Below, in pieces: positions 21,561-32,095 of a stretch of 64,000 bases of DNA (position 1 is its first letter; each line of letters opens with the position of its first letter). A program made the translations under genes and the position numbers. The DNA comes from Cedecea neteri (GTDB lineage Bacteria; Pseudomonadota; Gammaproteobacteria; Enterobacterales; Enterobacteriaceae): contig NZ_CP009459.1 of the NCBI RefSeq assembly GCF_000758325.1, forward strand, positions 2,108,001 to 2,172,000. The letters are read 5' to 3'. The notes below the pieces were generated by a model that saw only the letters and a program-made list of their open reading frames with translations, did not search any database and was not told where the DNA came from.

Positions 21561-21676
21561 ATAATTTCTCCCATCTCCACCCCTTCTGTCCTCCCCCAAA
21601 TTAACCCGGAATGATGAGTGATAAAGCCTTATGCTGTGGCAAGGTGGCGTCATTTTTAAGCGATGGGAAAGTTACT

Positions 21677-23494
21677 ATGTTGAATGCCTGGCACCTGCCG
21701 GTGGCGCCGTTTATCCAGAAGCGGGAACGAAGCCTTGTCATCACCCTGTGGCTGGCGGGGGAAGACCTGCCGGAGAAAGTGATTCTGCGCGGCGAGAAAG
21801 ATAACGAAGAGATCTCTCTGGCTATGACGCGCCAGAAACAGGCTCCCCTTGAGGGGGTTGTCGCTTGGAAAGTTACCCTTGATACCGCCGAAGGGCAGCC
21901 GCGCCGTCGCTACAGCTTTAAGCTGCTCTGGCAGAACAGGCAGCGCTGGTACACACCTCAGGGCTTCCAGAAAACACCTCCGGCCCGGCTGGAACAGTTC
22001 GCCTTCGATACGCCGGATGACGGCCCGGACTGGGTGCAGGATCAGGTGTTCTATCAGATCTTCCCGGATCGTTTTGCTCGCGGTGCTAATCGCCAGCCGG
22101 AGCAGGATAACGTTTATTTTCATCACGCTGCCGGGAGGGATATCGTCCGCCGGGAATGGGATGAGCCTTTAACCGGGGAAGCCGGAGGATCGACCTTTTA
22201 CGGGGGCGATCTGGACGGTATCAGCGAAAAGCTGCCGTACCTGAAAAAGCTCGGCGTGACGGCACTTTATCTGAACCCTATTTTTACCGCGCCCAGCGTG
22301 CATAAGTACGACACTCAGGATTACCGGCAGGTGGACGAGCAGTTTGGCGGTAACGCCGCTTTCCTGCGGCTGAGAGAAAATACGCGGCGGCAGGGTATGA
22401 AGCTGATGCTGGACGGCGTTTTTAACCACAGCGGAGATACGCACGGCTGGTTTGACAGGCATCAGCACGCTGAGAACGGCGCCTGCCATAACCCGCAGTC
22501 ACCGTGGCGCGACTGGTACAGTTTTTCTGACGAAGGGATGGCACTGGACTGGCTGGGCTATTCCAGCCTGCCTAAGCTGGACTACCGTTCGGCCACGCTG
22601 GTGGATGAAATTTACCGGGGAGAGCAAAGCATTGTGCGTCATTGGTTGAAGGAGCCCTGGGGCATTGACGGCTGGCGGCTGGACGTGGTGCATATGCTGG
22701 GTGAAGGCGGCGGGGCGAAAAATAACCTGCTGCACGTTAGCGGCATTACCCGGGCGGCAAAAGAAACCAAACGGGATGCTTACGTTCTCGGCGAGCACTT
22801 TGGCGATGCCCGGCAGTGGCTGCAGGCCGATGCCGAAGATGCCGCCATGAACTATCGCGGTTTTACTTTCCCGCTGTGGGGATTTTTGGCGAACACTGAT
22901 ATCTCTTACGAGCCGCAGGATATCGACGCCCAAACCTGTATGGCATGGATGGAAGAGTATCGCTCAGCGCTTTCCCACCAGCAGCAGCTGCGTATGTTTA
23001 ACCAGCTCGACAGCCACGATACCGCCCGCTTTAAATCGATTCTTGGGAAGGATGTTGCCCGCCTGCCGCTGGCCGTCATCTGGCTGTATGCCTGGCCCGG
23101 CGTGCCCTGTATTTACTACGGTGATGAGGTGGGGCTGGACGGCAACAACGATCCTTTCTGCCGCAAGCCTTTCCCGTGGCAGACGCAGGATCAGGATGCA
23201 GATCTGCTGGCGCTTTATCAGCGGCTTGGCAAGCTGCGCAAACAGAGCCGGGCGCTGCGTCACGGCGGCTGCCGGGTCATCTACGCTGAGCAGGACGTCG
23301 TAGTGTTCGTGCGGGCTTATCAAAACGAACGTGTTCTGGTGGCAATCAACCGTGGCAATGCAGCTCAGGTCACGCTCCCGTGGGATGCCCTGCTGAGCGG
23401 CAGAGCCTGGACGCAGATGGAAGGCGAGGCGGCGCTCATTAACCGCGAGCTGAGCTTGCCTGCCGTCAGCGCAGCGGTCTGGCGCAGTCTTTAG
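21677..23494 (+). CDS. malZ: Maltodextrin glucosidase
   Basis: Cytoplasmic GH13 enzyme that removes glucose from the reducing end of maltodextrins. 605 residues, same as E. coli. An N-terminal beta domain (about 1-115) precedes the (beta/alpha)8 barrel: [38 protein letters not shown], nucleophile Asp in [10 protein letters not shown], acid/base Glu in VLGEHFGDA, and [10 protein letters not shown]. The ATG at 21677 follows GGGAAAG and gives the family N-terminus [12 protein letters not shown], so a longer upstream reading is rejected. Convergent with the LysR gene. Confidence 0.96.
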   Translation: MLNAWHLPVAPFIQKRERSLVITLWLAGEDLPEKVILRGEKDNEEISLAMTRQKQAPLEGVVAWKVTLDTAEGQPRRRYSFKLLWQNRQRWYTPQGFQKTPPARLEQFAFDTPDDGPDWVQDQVFYQIFPDRFARGANRQPEQDNVYFHHAAGRDIVRREWDEPLTGEAGGSTFYGGDLDGISEKLPYLKKLGVTALYLNPIFTAPSVHKYDTQDYRQVDEQFGGNAAFLRLRENTRRQGMKLMLDGVFNHSGDTHGWFDRHQHAENGACHNPQSPWRDWYSFSDEGMALDWLGYSSLPKLDYRSATLVDEIYRGEQSIVRHWLKEPWGIDGWRLDVVHMLGEGGGAKNNLLHVSGITRAAKETKRDAYVLGEHFGDARQWLQADAEDAAMNYRGFTFPLWGFLANTDISYEPQDIDAQTCMAWMEEYRSALSHQQQLRMFNQLDSHDTARFKSILGKDVARLPLAVIWLYAWPGVPCIYYGDEVGLDGNNDPFCRKPFPWQTQDQDADLLALYQRLGKLRKQSRALRHGGCRVIYAEQDVVVFVRAYQNERVLVAINRGNAAQVTLPWDALLSGRAWTQMEGEAALINRELSLPAVSAAVWRSL

Positions 23495-23518
23495 GTCGTC
23501 TACCCGGCGGGGAGAGGT

Positions 23519-24436
23519 TTAGCTCTCCGTCGGGGGCTGATACAGGGCGTTGACCAAATCCCCTTCAATGATCTTTTCTCGCCACCAGCGTGCGGCCAGG
23601 CCTTCGCCCCGGTTATGCCAGCCGATGTAGGTCACATCCGTCTGACGGAACGACACAACCGGTTTTTCAATCAATTTGCCGCTGTTCAGCAGTGGCTGGG
23701 CAATGTGGCGGGGTAAAAATCCACAGGCCAGGCCTGATACCAGAATCGCGACCTTGCTCGGGAAGTCGTACACCACCACGCGCTCTTGCTCTTCAATGTA
23801 ATTGGTGTTGATTGGCTGGCAGTAACGCGCCGTATCGCCAATGATGGCCGCACGATGGCGGCAAACTTCGTCGCTGGAAAGCACATGTTCCGCTTTTGCC
23901 AGCGTGTGTTTGGGGGAGACGACAAACACGTTGTCCAGCGTGCCCAGCATCTTGTAGGAGTACTCGGATGACGTCGGCGGCTCGTTAATGGCACCGAGAA
24001 TAATGTTCGCGCCGTTGTGGGTCAGCTCTTCCCAGGCACCTGCCAGCGTATGGTGGGTAAAATTAAGCGTGGTCTGTTGGTCGAGGGCGTAGAACTCGTC
24101 CATCAACGGCAGCAGAAGGTGGAAGGGAAATGAACCGTCCAGCGCAATGGTAAGCGTTTTTTCCCAGCCGGAGGTTGAGCGCAAAGCCTGGCTTTCCAGA
24201 TCCTTCGCAGCGCTGAGCACCATTCGCCCTTTTTCCAGCACAATCCTGCCGGTGTCGGTAAATTTAGCCCGATGGCCCGAGCGATCCAGCAGTTTAATAT
24301 TCAGATCGTTTTCCAGCTTTTGCACCATATAACTCAGCGCGGCTGGCGTTTTAAACAGCGATTCAGCGGCGGCGGCAAAACTGCCGTGCTTGTCTAAGGC
24401 ATCAAGAATAAGCAGCACATCTAAATTTACGCGCAT
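23519..24436 (-). CDS. LysR-type transcriptional regulator
   Basis: 305 residues: N-terminal winged helix (about 1-60; NLDVLLILDALDKHGSFAAA) and a C-terminal effector-binding fold (about 90-295). It resembles the YhaJ/AllS-type subgroup, but the effector is unknown. It is divergent from a cysteine hydrolase across 163 bases and so probably controls the hydrolase-ABM-amidohydrolase genes and itself, as is common for LysR pairs. I did not find a convincing T-N11-A operator by eye. The block is absent between malZ and acpH in E. coli K-12. Confidence 0.88.
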   Translation of the reverse strand: MRVNLDVLLILDALDKHGSFAAAAESLFKTPAALSYMVQKLENDLNIKLLDRSGHRAKFTDTGRIVLEKGRMVLSAAKDLESQALRSTSGWEKTLTIALDGSFPFHLLLPLMDEFYALDQQTTLNFTHHTLAGAWEELTHNGANIILGAINEPPTSSEYSYKMLGTLDNVFVVSPKHTLAKAEHVLSSDEVCRHRAAIIGDTARYCQPINTNYIEEQERVVVYDFPSKVAILVSGLACGFLPRHIAQPLLNSGKLIEKPVVSFRQTDVTYIGWHNRGEGLAARWWREKIIEGDLVNALYQPPTES

Positions 24437-24599
24437 AGTGATAATCCGTTCGGGCTTTGTCCTTGCAAAAGTCTATCACCAAAAAATTAAATAAGACGTT
24501 AGAAAATTCCGGCTATCAACCCTGCGGCAGTATGCAGAAAATAAAGGCGTCATCCAGAGATGGATGCCTTAATAACTCATTGATAGCTGAGGGAATAAA

Positions 24600-25241
24600 A
24601 TGTCTATTCGTGAACTGATTGACCCAACTAACTCCGCCCTTATTTTCATCGATCACCAGCCGCAAATGGCTTTCGGCGTGGCGAATATTGACCGCCAGAC
24701 CCTGAAAAATAACACGGTGGCGCTGGCAAAGGCGGGCAAAATATTTAAGGTTCCGACGATTTATACCTCCGTCGAAACCAAAAGCTTCAGCGGCTATATC
24801 TGGCCTGAATTATTAGCCGTTCATCCTGAAATTAAGCCCATTGAGCGTACTTCCATGAACTCCTGGGAGGATAAAGCCTTTGTTGAGGCGGTGAAGGCGA
24901 CGGGTCGTAAAAAACTGATTATTTCAGCGCTGTGGACCGAAGTGTGCCTGACCTTCCCGGCGCTGATGGCGCTGGAAGAAGGCTTTGAAGTGTATGTGGT
25001 GACCGACACTTCTGGCGGGACTTCTGTGGATGCCCACGAGCGCGCGATTGACCGGATGGTGCAGGCTGGCGCCGTGCCGGTGACCTGGCAGCAGGTTCTG
25101 CTGGAGTACCAGCGCGACTGGTCACGCAAAGAAACTTACGACGCGGTGATGAACCTGGTTCGTGACCACAGCGGGGCTTACGGCATGGGCGTCGACTACG
25201 CTTATACGATGGTTCACGGCGCGCCGGAACGTAAAGCCTGA
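24600..25241 (+). CDS. Isochorismatase-family cysteine hydrolase (YcaC-like)
   Basis: 213 residues of the cysteine hydrolase fold, most like YcaC. The catalytic Asp18 is in ALIFIDHQPQ and the nucleophile Cys116 in LIISALWTEVCLTFPAL. The third position, usually Lys, reads Arg83 (PIERTSMNSWED), as also seems the case in YcaC. VVTDTSGG and an ERAIDRMVQAGA segment follow. Related enzymes hydrolyse amides, but the substrate here is not predictable. First gene of a probable three-gene operon; the ATG follows TGAGGGAATAAA. Confidence 0.85.
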   Translation: MSIRELIDPTNSALIFIDHQPQMAFGVANIDRQTLKNNTVALAKAGKIFKVPTIYTSVETKSFSGYIWPELLAVHPEIKPIERTSMNSWEDKAFVEAVKATGRKKLIISALWTEVCLTFPALMALEEGFEVYVVTDTSGGTSVDAHERAIDRMVQAGAVPVTWQQVLLEYQRDWSRKETYDAVMNLVRDHSGAYGMGVDYAYTMVHGAPERKA

Positions 25242-25307
25242 TGGATCACACTCGGGGCGGGTTCGCCGCTCCGTTTTTCCTCCCCATTCTGACTCAGGAA
25301 TTGCGGC

Positions 25308-25853
25308 ATGGCCGACAACAATACCGTTACGCTGGTGATCACCCACGCAATCCGGCCAGGCGAGGCTGCTCGCTACGAGCAATGGCTGGAAAAGATCATG
25401 CCGACCGCCGCTCATTTCCCCGGTCATCTTGGGGTGCATGTGATTCGCCCCACGGCCGGGAACGACACCTATAACGTGGTGATTCGCTTCGACACGCTTG
25501 AACATCTCAATGCCTGGACTGACTCCCCTGAGCGCCATCGCCTTGTGGAAGAGATCAAATCCTCCCTTGCCGACGATGACAAAGTACAGGTGCACACCGA
25601 AACGGCTTTCTGGTTTACCCCGGAAAGCGCGACGGTGAAACGCCCGCCGCAGTGGAAGCAGTTCCTGATTACGCTGCTGGTTATCTTCCCCAGCACCAAC
25701 CTTGTGCCGTGGGTGACGGGGATGTTATTCCCCGGCTTACGCGGCACGCTTCCCGGGCACTTGCTTAACGATGCCTGTGTGGTGGCGCTGGTGGTCTGGC
25801 TCTGGATGCCGATGGTGACGAAGTTGTTTGCTGGTTGGCTTAAAAAAGCATGA
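25308..25853 (+). CDS. ABM-domain protein with C-terminal membrane helices
   Basis: 181 residues. An antibiotic biosynthesis monooxygenase-like ferredoxin-fold domain spans about 5-105 (VTLVITHAIRPGEAARYEQW, FPGHLGVHVIRP, YNVVIRFDTLEHLNAW). Two hydrophobic segments follow at about 122-145 and 152-175, so the domain is probably tethered to the inner membrane. The ABM fold covers heme-degrading and cofactor-free oxygenases as well as binding proteins, so no reaction is claimed. It starts 66 bases after the hydrolase; AGGA lies eight bases before the ATG. The stop lies 20 bases before the amidohydrolase ATG. Confidence 0.82.
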   Translation: MADNNTVTLVITHAIRPGEAARYEQWLEKIMPTAAHFPGHLGVHVIRPTAGNDTYNVVIRFDTLEHLNAWTDSPERHRLVEEIKSSLADDDKVQVHTETAFWFTPESATVKRPPQWKQFLITLLVIFPSTNLVPWVTGMLFPGLRGTLPGHLLNDACVVALVVWLWMPMVTKLFAGWLKKA

Positions 25854-25873
25854 TTTCTCAGGAGTCCCTGATT

Positions 25874-27742
25874 ATGTCTCAACACGCCTCACTGATTTTG
25901 ACTCATGGCCAGTTTCACACGCTGGATAAAGAAAATCCGCTGGTCGAAGCGGTAGCGATTAAAGACGGTAAAATTCTGGCGGCGGGCAGCACCGCCTATG
26001 TGATGAGCTTTGCCGGAGAAGGTACTCAGGTCGTCGATTTGAAAGGCCACACGGTTATCCCGGGCCTGAACGACTCCCACCTGCACCTGATTCGCGGTGG
26101 ACTGAACTACAACCTTGAGCTGCGCTGGGAAGGCGTGCCTTCGCTGGCCGATGCCCTACGTATGCTAAAAGAACAGGCGCTGCGTACGCCGTCACCGCAG
26201 TGGGTCCGCGTGGTGGGGGGCTGGACAGAGTTCCAGTTTGCCGAACGCCGTATGCCCACCATCGAAGAGTTAAACGAAGCTGCGCCCGATACGCCGGTAT
26301 TCGTTCTGCATCTGTATGACAGAGCCTTGCTCAACCGGGCCGCGTTGAAAGCGGTGGGTTACACCAAAGAGACGCCGAATCCGCCGGGCGGTGAGATTGT
26401 CCGTGACGGCAACGGAAATCCGACCGGAATGCTGGTGGCGAAACCTAACGCGATGATCCTTTATTCCACGCTGGCAAAAGGGCCGAAACTGCCGCTGGAG
26501 ATGCAGGTGAACTCAACGAGGCAGTTTATGCGCGAGCTGAATCGCCTGGGCGTGACCAGCGCGATCGATGCGGGCGGTGGTTTCCAGAACTACCCTGAGG
26601 ATTACCAGGTTATCGACGAGCTGCACAGCAAAAAACAGATGACGGTGCGGATTGCCTATAACCTGTTTACCCAGCGCCCTCAGCATGAGCTGGAAGATTT
26701 TGAAAAATGGACCGACATGCTGACGCCGGGGCAGGGTACCGATTTCTACCGCGCCAACGGGGCCGGCGAAATGCTGGTGTTCTCGGCGGCTGACTTTGAA
26801 GACTTCCTGCAGCCACGCCCGGATTTGCCGGACGGTATGGAGCAGGAGCTGGAGCGAGTGGTGCGCCATCTGGTTGAACACCGCTGGCCGTTCCGGCTGC
26901 ATGCCACCTACAACGAGTCCATCAGCCGTATGCTGGACGTGTTCGAAAAGGTGAACCGCGATATTCCGTTCAACGGCCTGCACTGGCTGTTTGACCACGC
27001 GGAGACGATTACCGAGCGCAACATCGACCGCGTTAAGGCGCTGGGCGGTGGGATTGCGGTTCAGCACCGTATGGCTTTCCAGGGGGAATACTATGCGGAG
27101 CGCTACGGGATTGAGGCGGTGAAACAAACGCCGCCGGTGGCGAAAATGCTCGCGGCGGGCGTACCCGTGGGGTTGGGCACAGACGCCACGCGAGTGGCCA
27201 GCTACAACCCCTGGACGGCGCTTTACTGGCTGGTGTCCGGGCGCACGGTGGGCGGGATGCAGATGTACGACGAGAATAACCGCATGTCCCGCGATGTCGC
27301 CCTTGAGCTATGGACCGCGGGCAGCGCCTGGTTCTCTAACGAGCAGGGTAAGAAAGGGCGGATTCAGGCGGGGCAACTGGCTGACCTGGTTGTGCTGTCT
27401 CAGGACTACTTCAGCGTGCCGGAAGAGGCTATCAAGGGTATTGAATCGGTGATGACCGTGGTGGATGGAAAAGTGGTTTACGCGACCGGCGACTTTACGC
27501 CTTTGGCTCCGCCAGCCATTCCTGTTCTGCCAGACTGGTCGCCAGTGGTGACCGTGCCGGGGCATTACCGTTCCGCCCCGCCTGCGGCAGCAAAAGTAGG
27601 GATGATGGCAACGGTTCATCAGTGCTGTGGCAGCTGCAACGTCCACGGGCATCAGCATGATGTGGCGCGTAATTCCTCGATTCCTGTCGGCGATGAGACG
27701 GCGTTCTGGGGCGTGATGGGCTGTTCCTGTTTTGCTTTCTGA
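25874..27742 (+). CDS. YtcJ-like metal-dependent amidohydrolase
   Basis: 622 residues, amidohydrolase_3 family (YtcJ/NfdA-like). N-terminal beta sandwich, then the metal motif HxH at His69/His71 (VIPGLNDSHLHLIRGG), further ligand candidates in FRLHATYN and WLFDHAETIT, and the late Asp in GLGTDATRVASYNP; the domain ends ADLVVLSQDYFSVP. Cytoplasmic, with no signal peptide. Unusually, the last 46 residues hold a Cys/His-rich tail (positions 582-595 and 617-619). ATG at 25874 is chosen for its CAGGAG site rather than the ATG overlapping the upstream stop. Substrate unknown; probably the same pathway as the two genes before it. Confidence 0.87.
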   Translation: MSQHASLILTHGQFHTLDKENPLVEAVAIKDGKILAAGSTAYVMSFAGEGTQVVDLKGHTVIPGLNDSHLHLIRGGLNYNLELRWEGVPSLADALRMLKEQALRTPSPQWVRVVGGWTEFQFAERRMPTIEELNEAAPDTPVFVLHLYDRALLNRAALKAVGYTKETPNPPGGEIVRDGNGNPTGMLVAKPNAMILYSTLAKGPKLPLEMQVNSTRQFMRELNRLGVTSAIDAGGGFQNYPEDYQVIDELHSKKQMTVRIAYNLFTQRPQHELEDFEKWTDMLTPGQGTDFYRANGAGEMLVFSAADFEDFLQPRPDLPDGMEQELERVVRHLVEHRWPFRLHATYNESISRMLDVFEKVNRDIPFNGLHWLFDHAETITERNIDRVKALGGGIAVQHRMAFQGEYYAERYGIEAVKQTPPVAKMLAAGVPVGLGTDATRVASYNPWTALYWLVSGRTVGGMQMYDENNRMSRDVALELWTAGSAWFSNEQGKKGRIQAGQLADLVVLSQDYFSVPEEAIKGIESVMTVVDGKVVYATGDFTPLAPPAIPVLPDWSPVVTVPGHYRSAPPAAAKVGMMATVHQCCGSCNVHGHQHDVARNSSIPVGDETAFWGVMGCSCFAF

Positions 27743-27749
27743 CAAAAAA

Positions 27750-27777
27750 TAAAAAAGGCCGCAATCGCGGCCTTTTC
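27750..27777. terminator. Bidirectional terminator
   Basis: A-rich run, GGCCGC, AATC loop, GCGGCC, then TTTTCTTC. It lies between the amidohydrolase stop and the convergent peroxiredoxin end and can serve both. Confidence 0.85.
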
Positions 27778-27795
27778 TTCGAACTTGCTTAGCGA

Positions 27796-28398
27796 TTACA
27801 GCTTAGCAACGTTCTCGCTCAGGTACTTAGCAACGCCGTCCGGAGACGCGTTCATGCCTTCTTTCCCTTTTTCCCACTGAGCCGGGCACACTTCGCCGTG
27901 CTCTTCGTGGAACTGCAGCGCGTCAACCATACGCAGCATTTCGTCGATGTTACGACCCAGTGGCAGATCGTTAACCACCTGGTGGCGAACGATACCGGCT
28001 TTGTCGATCAGGAAGGAGCCGCGCAGTGCAACGCCCGCTTCCGGGTGTTCGATGCCATAGGCTTGCTGGATTTCACGTTTGATATCAGCAACCATCGCGT
28101 ATTTCACTTCGCCGATGCCGCCTTTATCAACCGGGGTTTTACGCCATGCGTTGTGTACGAACTCGGAGTCAAAAGATACACCAACGACTTCTACGCCACG
28201 TTTCTGGAATTCTTCGTAACGCTTGTCGAACGCGATCAGTTCAGACGGGCAAACGAAGGTGAAGTCCATCGGCCAGAAGAACACAACGGTGGCTTTACCG
28301 TTGGTGTGTTTTTTGAAGTTGAAGTTTTCAACAATTTCGCCATTGCCCAGAACGGCAGCAGCGGTAAAGTCAGGGGCTGGACGAGTAACCAGGACCAT
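27796..28398 (-). CDS. 2-Cys peroxiredoxin (AhpC/TSA family)
   Basis: Thioredoxin-linked peroxidase for hydrogen peroxide and organic peroxides, cytoplasmic, 200 residues. Peroxidatic Cys50 is in PMDFTFVCPSELIAF; the resolving Cys is in HGEVCPAQW near the C-terminus; these are its only cysteines. It resembles the eukaryotic-type Prx1 group rather than AhpC of the ahpCF pair. The start MVLVTRPAPDFTA with ACAGGAGTACAT before it is preferred to a longer reading. A tsaA-like gene beside acpH is known in Salmonella and other enterics and is lacking in E. coli K-12. Confidence 0.92.
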   Translation of the reverse strand: MVLVTRPAPDFTAAAVLGNGEIVENFNFKKHTNGKATVVFFWPMDFTFVCPSELIAFDKRYEEFQKRGVEVVGVSFDSEFVHNAWRKTPVDKGGIGEVKYAMVADIKREIQQAYGIEHPEAGVALRGSFLIDKAGIVRHQVVNDLPLGRNIDEMLRMVDALQFHEEHGEVCPAQWEKGKEGMNASPDGVAKYLSENVAKL

Positions 28399-28598
28399 AT
28401 GTACTCCTGTTAATTTTGTTAAAGTGAATGTTAACGCAACGGGGGGAGTATAGGGGCTCCATTCCATGTAGCTCAATGGCATCTTGCCAATCAATCAGAT
28501 AGGTTTTGGCTATCAAAAAGACGCATATGTTGATGCCGGTAACCAAGATAGCCCTTTTTCCGAAAAGGGCAAGTTGTTCTAACGTGAACCGGGAACGA

Positions 28599-29180
28599 TC
28601 ACAAACTTTTTTGTTCCGCCATCGCCATCATGCGCGGGTAGAACTGCCAGAACAATGCCTCCAGTTGGTCATAATGGGCGTCGAGATCGTGCCAGGAATC
28701 TCGCAGGGCATCGAGTTTTGGTCTACGGCTTGCCATCCCATTGAGAACGTTAGCAATAAAGTCCATATCCTGATAACGCTCCAGCCAGCGTTCGCGCCAC
28801 AAATAGTTATTAAGATTAATGAAACGCGGCGGCGTGTCGTCAAGCTTGGGCACAATCTGCCCGCGAGCATAGGCGACAAAATCCTCGAGCCCGATATCCG
28901 GGCAGACTTTATGCCAGTGGCGTGACAGGAAGTGGTCCCACATAATATCCAGAGAAATCGGCGACACTCGCCGCGTCTTTGGGCTGAACCAGCCGCGGGC
29001 GAGAGCCACTTCCGGCAGTCCGTCCGTGAGGGCATCGACTCTGCGGTGCATATAAATGCCGGCCACGACCTCGGGCGAAAAGCTGTCGTCCGGGCTGCCG
29101 CGCACGAAATCCGCCAGCAAATTTCCCAGCAGTGAACTTTGGGCCAGATGTGCCAGATGCAGGTGGGCGAGAAAATTCAT
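28599..29180 (-). CDS. acpH: Acyl carrier protein phosphodiesterase
   Basis: Removes 4'-phosphopantetheine from holo-ACP to give apo-ACP; cytoplasmic, 193 residues, same as E. coli. The N-terminus [20 protein letters not shown] and [13 protein letters not shown] carry the conserved His and Asp residues of this HD-like family; [14 protein letters not shown] follows. Divergent from queA with a 114-base gap. A possible 8-bp hairpin (GCCCTTTT / AAAAGGGC, 28550-28569) lies downstream. Confidence 0.95.
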   Translation of the reverse strand: MNFLAHLHLAHLAQSSLLGNLLADFVRGSPDDSFSPEVVAGIYMHRRVDALTDGLPEVALARGWFSPKTRRVSPISLDIMWDHFLSRHWHKVCPDIGLEDFVAYARGQIVPKLDDTPPRFINLNNYLWRERWLERYQDMDFIANVLNGMASRRPKLDALRDSWHDLDAHYDQLEALFWQFYPRMMAMAEQKSL

Positions 29181-29294
29181 CGAATAGTTATTCCATTTAT
29201 GGCGTTAAAACGGCCTGAGCAGGGTAAACGTGTTGCAGGGAAAGCCCCCTGCCACTAGACTAAGCCGCCTGTTTTTAAGTCTGAGTGCTATACC

Positions 29295-30365
29295 ATGCGC
29301 GTTGCTGATTTTTCCTTTGAACTGCCTGAATCCCTGATTGCTCATTATCCGCAAGCCGAGCGCAGCAGCTGCCGCTTGCTGTCACTTGACGGGCCGACGG
29401 GCGCATTGGCGCATGGCACTTTCACCGATTTGCTCGACAAGCTCAACCCCGGCGACCTGCTGGTGTTCAATAACACCCGCGTTATCCCGGCTCGCCTGTT
29501 TGGCCGGAAAGCCAGCGGCGGGAAAATTGAAGTGCTGGTCGAGCGAATGCTGGATGATAAACGCATTCTGGCACACATTCGCGCCTCTAAAGCGCCAAAA
29601 CCCGGTGCTGAATTGCTGCTGGGCGATGATGAAAGCGTACACGCCACCATGGTTGCGCGCCATGATGCCCTGTTTGAAGTCGAGTTTAACGACGAACGCG
29701 CCGTACTTGATATTCTGAATAACATCGGCCATATGCCGCTGCCACCGTACATCGACCGCCCGGATGAAGAAGCCGATCGCGAGCTTTATCAAACGGTTTA
29801 TAGCCAGAAGCCGGGGGCGGTTGCTGCGCCGACAGCAGGCTTGCACTTTGACGAGCCGTTGCTGGAAAAGCTGCGCAATAAAGGTGTCGATATGGCGTTC
29901 GTCACGCTGCACGTCGGGGCGGGGACGTTCCAGCCGGTGCGCGTGGACAGCATCGAAGACCACATCATGCACTCTGAATATGCCGAAGTGCCTCAGGATG
30001 TTGTGGACGCAGTGCTGGCCTGTAAAGCGCGCGGCAATCGCGTTATTGCGGTCGGAACCACGTCGGTACGCTCCCTGGAAAGTGCCGCTCAGGCTGCGAA
30101 AAATGACCTGATCGAGCCGTTCTTCGGCGATACCCAAATCTTTATCTACCCGGGCTATCAGTACAAAGTGATCGACGCGCTGGTGACGAATTTCCACCTG
30201 CCGGAGTCTACGCTGATTATGCTGGTCTCCGCGTTTGCCGGTTATAAAAATACGATGCACGCTTACCACGAAGCGGTGAAGGCGGAATATCGCTTCTTTA
30301 GCTACGGTGATGCGATGTTCATTACCTGTAATCCGCAGGCGATAAACGAGCGCCCGGGGGCGTGA
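29295..30365 (+). CDS. queA: tRNA preQ1(34) S-adenosylmethionine ribosyltransferase-isomerase
   Basis: Transfers the ribosyl part of SAM to preQ1 at wobble position 34 of tRNA, giving epoxyqueuosine. 356 residues, identical length to E. coli. Family blocks: [68 protein letters not shown] and [18 protein letters not shown]. First gene of the queA-tgt-yajC-secD-secF cluster. In contrast with E. coli a REP pair separates it from tgt. Confidence 0.98.
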   Translation: MRVADFSFELPESLIAHYPQAERSSCRLLSLDGPTGALAHGTFTDLLDKLNPGDLLVFNNTRVIPARLFGRKASGGKIEVLVERMLDDKRILAHIRASKAPKPGAELLLGDDESVHATMVARHDALFEVEFNDERAVLDILNNIGHMPLPPYIDRPDEEADRELYQTVYSQKPGAVAAPTAGLHFDEPLLEKLRNKGVDMAFVTLHVGAGTFQPVRVDSIEDHIMHSEYAEVPQDVVDAVLACKARGNRVIAVGTTSVRSLESAAQAAKNDLIEPFFGDTQIFIYPGYQYKVIDALVTNFHLPESTLIMLVSAFAGYKNTMHAYHEAVKAEYRFFSYGDAMFITCNPQAINERPGA

Positions 30366-30367
30366 TT

Positions 30368-30502
30368 GCCCCTCACCCTAACCCTCTCCCCATGGGGGAG
30401 AGGGGATAATAAGGGATGTATGCTCTCTCCCCGGTGAGAGTATTGGATAACAGAGAAAGAATTCCCCCTCTCCCTTCCAGGGAGAGGGCCGGGGTGAGGG
30501 TA
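30368..30502. repeat. REP-like palindrome pair (queA-tgt)
   Basis: Left element CCCCTCACCCTAACCCTCTC with CATGGGGGAGAGG, right element CCCCTCTCCCTTCCAGGGAG ending GGCCGGGGTGAGGG. It begins two to three bases after the queA stop and sits inside what is an operon in E. coli. Confidence 0.85.
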
Positions 30503-30553
30503 ACCCACCTCAAAGCATTCCGTCTCGGGCACCTGCCCGCGACGTTTATTTAA

Positions 30554-31714
<1,161 letters not shown>

Positions 31715-31735
31715 TTTAATAATGAGGGAATTTTA

Positions 31736-32068
31736 ATGAGCTTTTTCATTTCTGATGCTGTCGCTTCTGCGGGTGCTGCTCCAGGACAGAGTCAATGGAC
31801 TTTGATTCCAATGTTGGTGGTCTTCGGCCTGATTTTCTATTTTATGATCCTGCGTCCGCAGCAAAAGCGTACCAAAGAGCATAAAAAACTGATGGACTCC
31901 ATCTCCAAGGGTGATGAAGTGCTGACCAACGGTGGCCTGGTTGGCCGCGTAACCAAAGTAGCTGAAACTGGCTACATTGCTATCGCGCTGAACGATACCA
32001 CCGAAGTGGTTATCAAACGTGATTTCGTAGCTGCCGTTCTGCCGAAAGGCACCATGAAGGCGCTGTAA
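31736..32068 (+). CDS. yajC: Sec translocon accessory subunit YajC
   Basis: Single-span inner-membrane protein of 110 residues, part of the SecDF-YajC accessory complex of the Sec translocase. The membrane helix is at about residues 20-42 (LIPMLVVFGLIFYFMILRPQ), followed by a cytoplasmic part with LMDSISKGDEVLTNGGLVGRV. A GAGGGAATTTT site precedes the ATG. Confidence 0.97.
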   Translation: MSFFISDAVASAGAAPGQSQWTLIPMLVVFGLIFYFMILRPQQKRTKEHKKLMDSISKGDEVLTNGGLVGRVTKVAETGYIAIALNDTTEVVIKRDFVAAVLPKGTMKAL

Positions 32069-32095
32069 TTTTCGTTTTCCCTAAGGGAACTACAC

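Noticed and set aside
28550-28569. Hairpin downstream of acpH as a firm terminator
   Set aside because: The 8-bp stem is clear but no T-run follows it on the minus strand, so it is noted only in the acpH entry.
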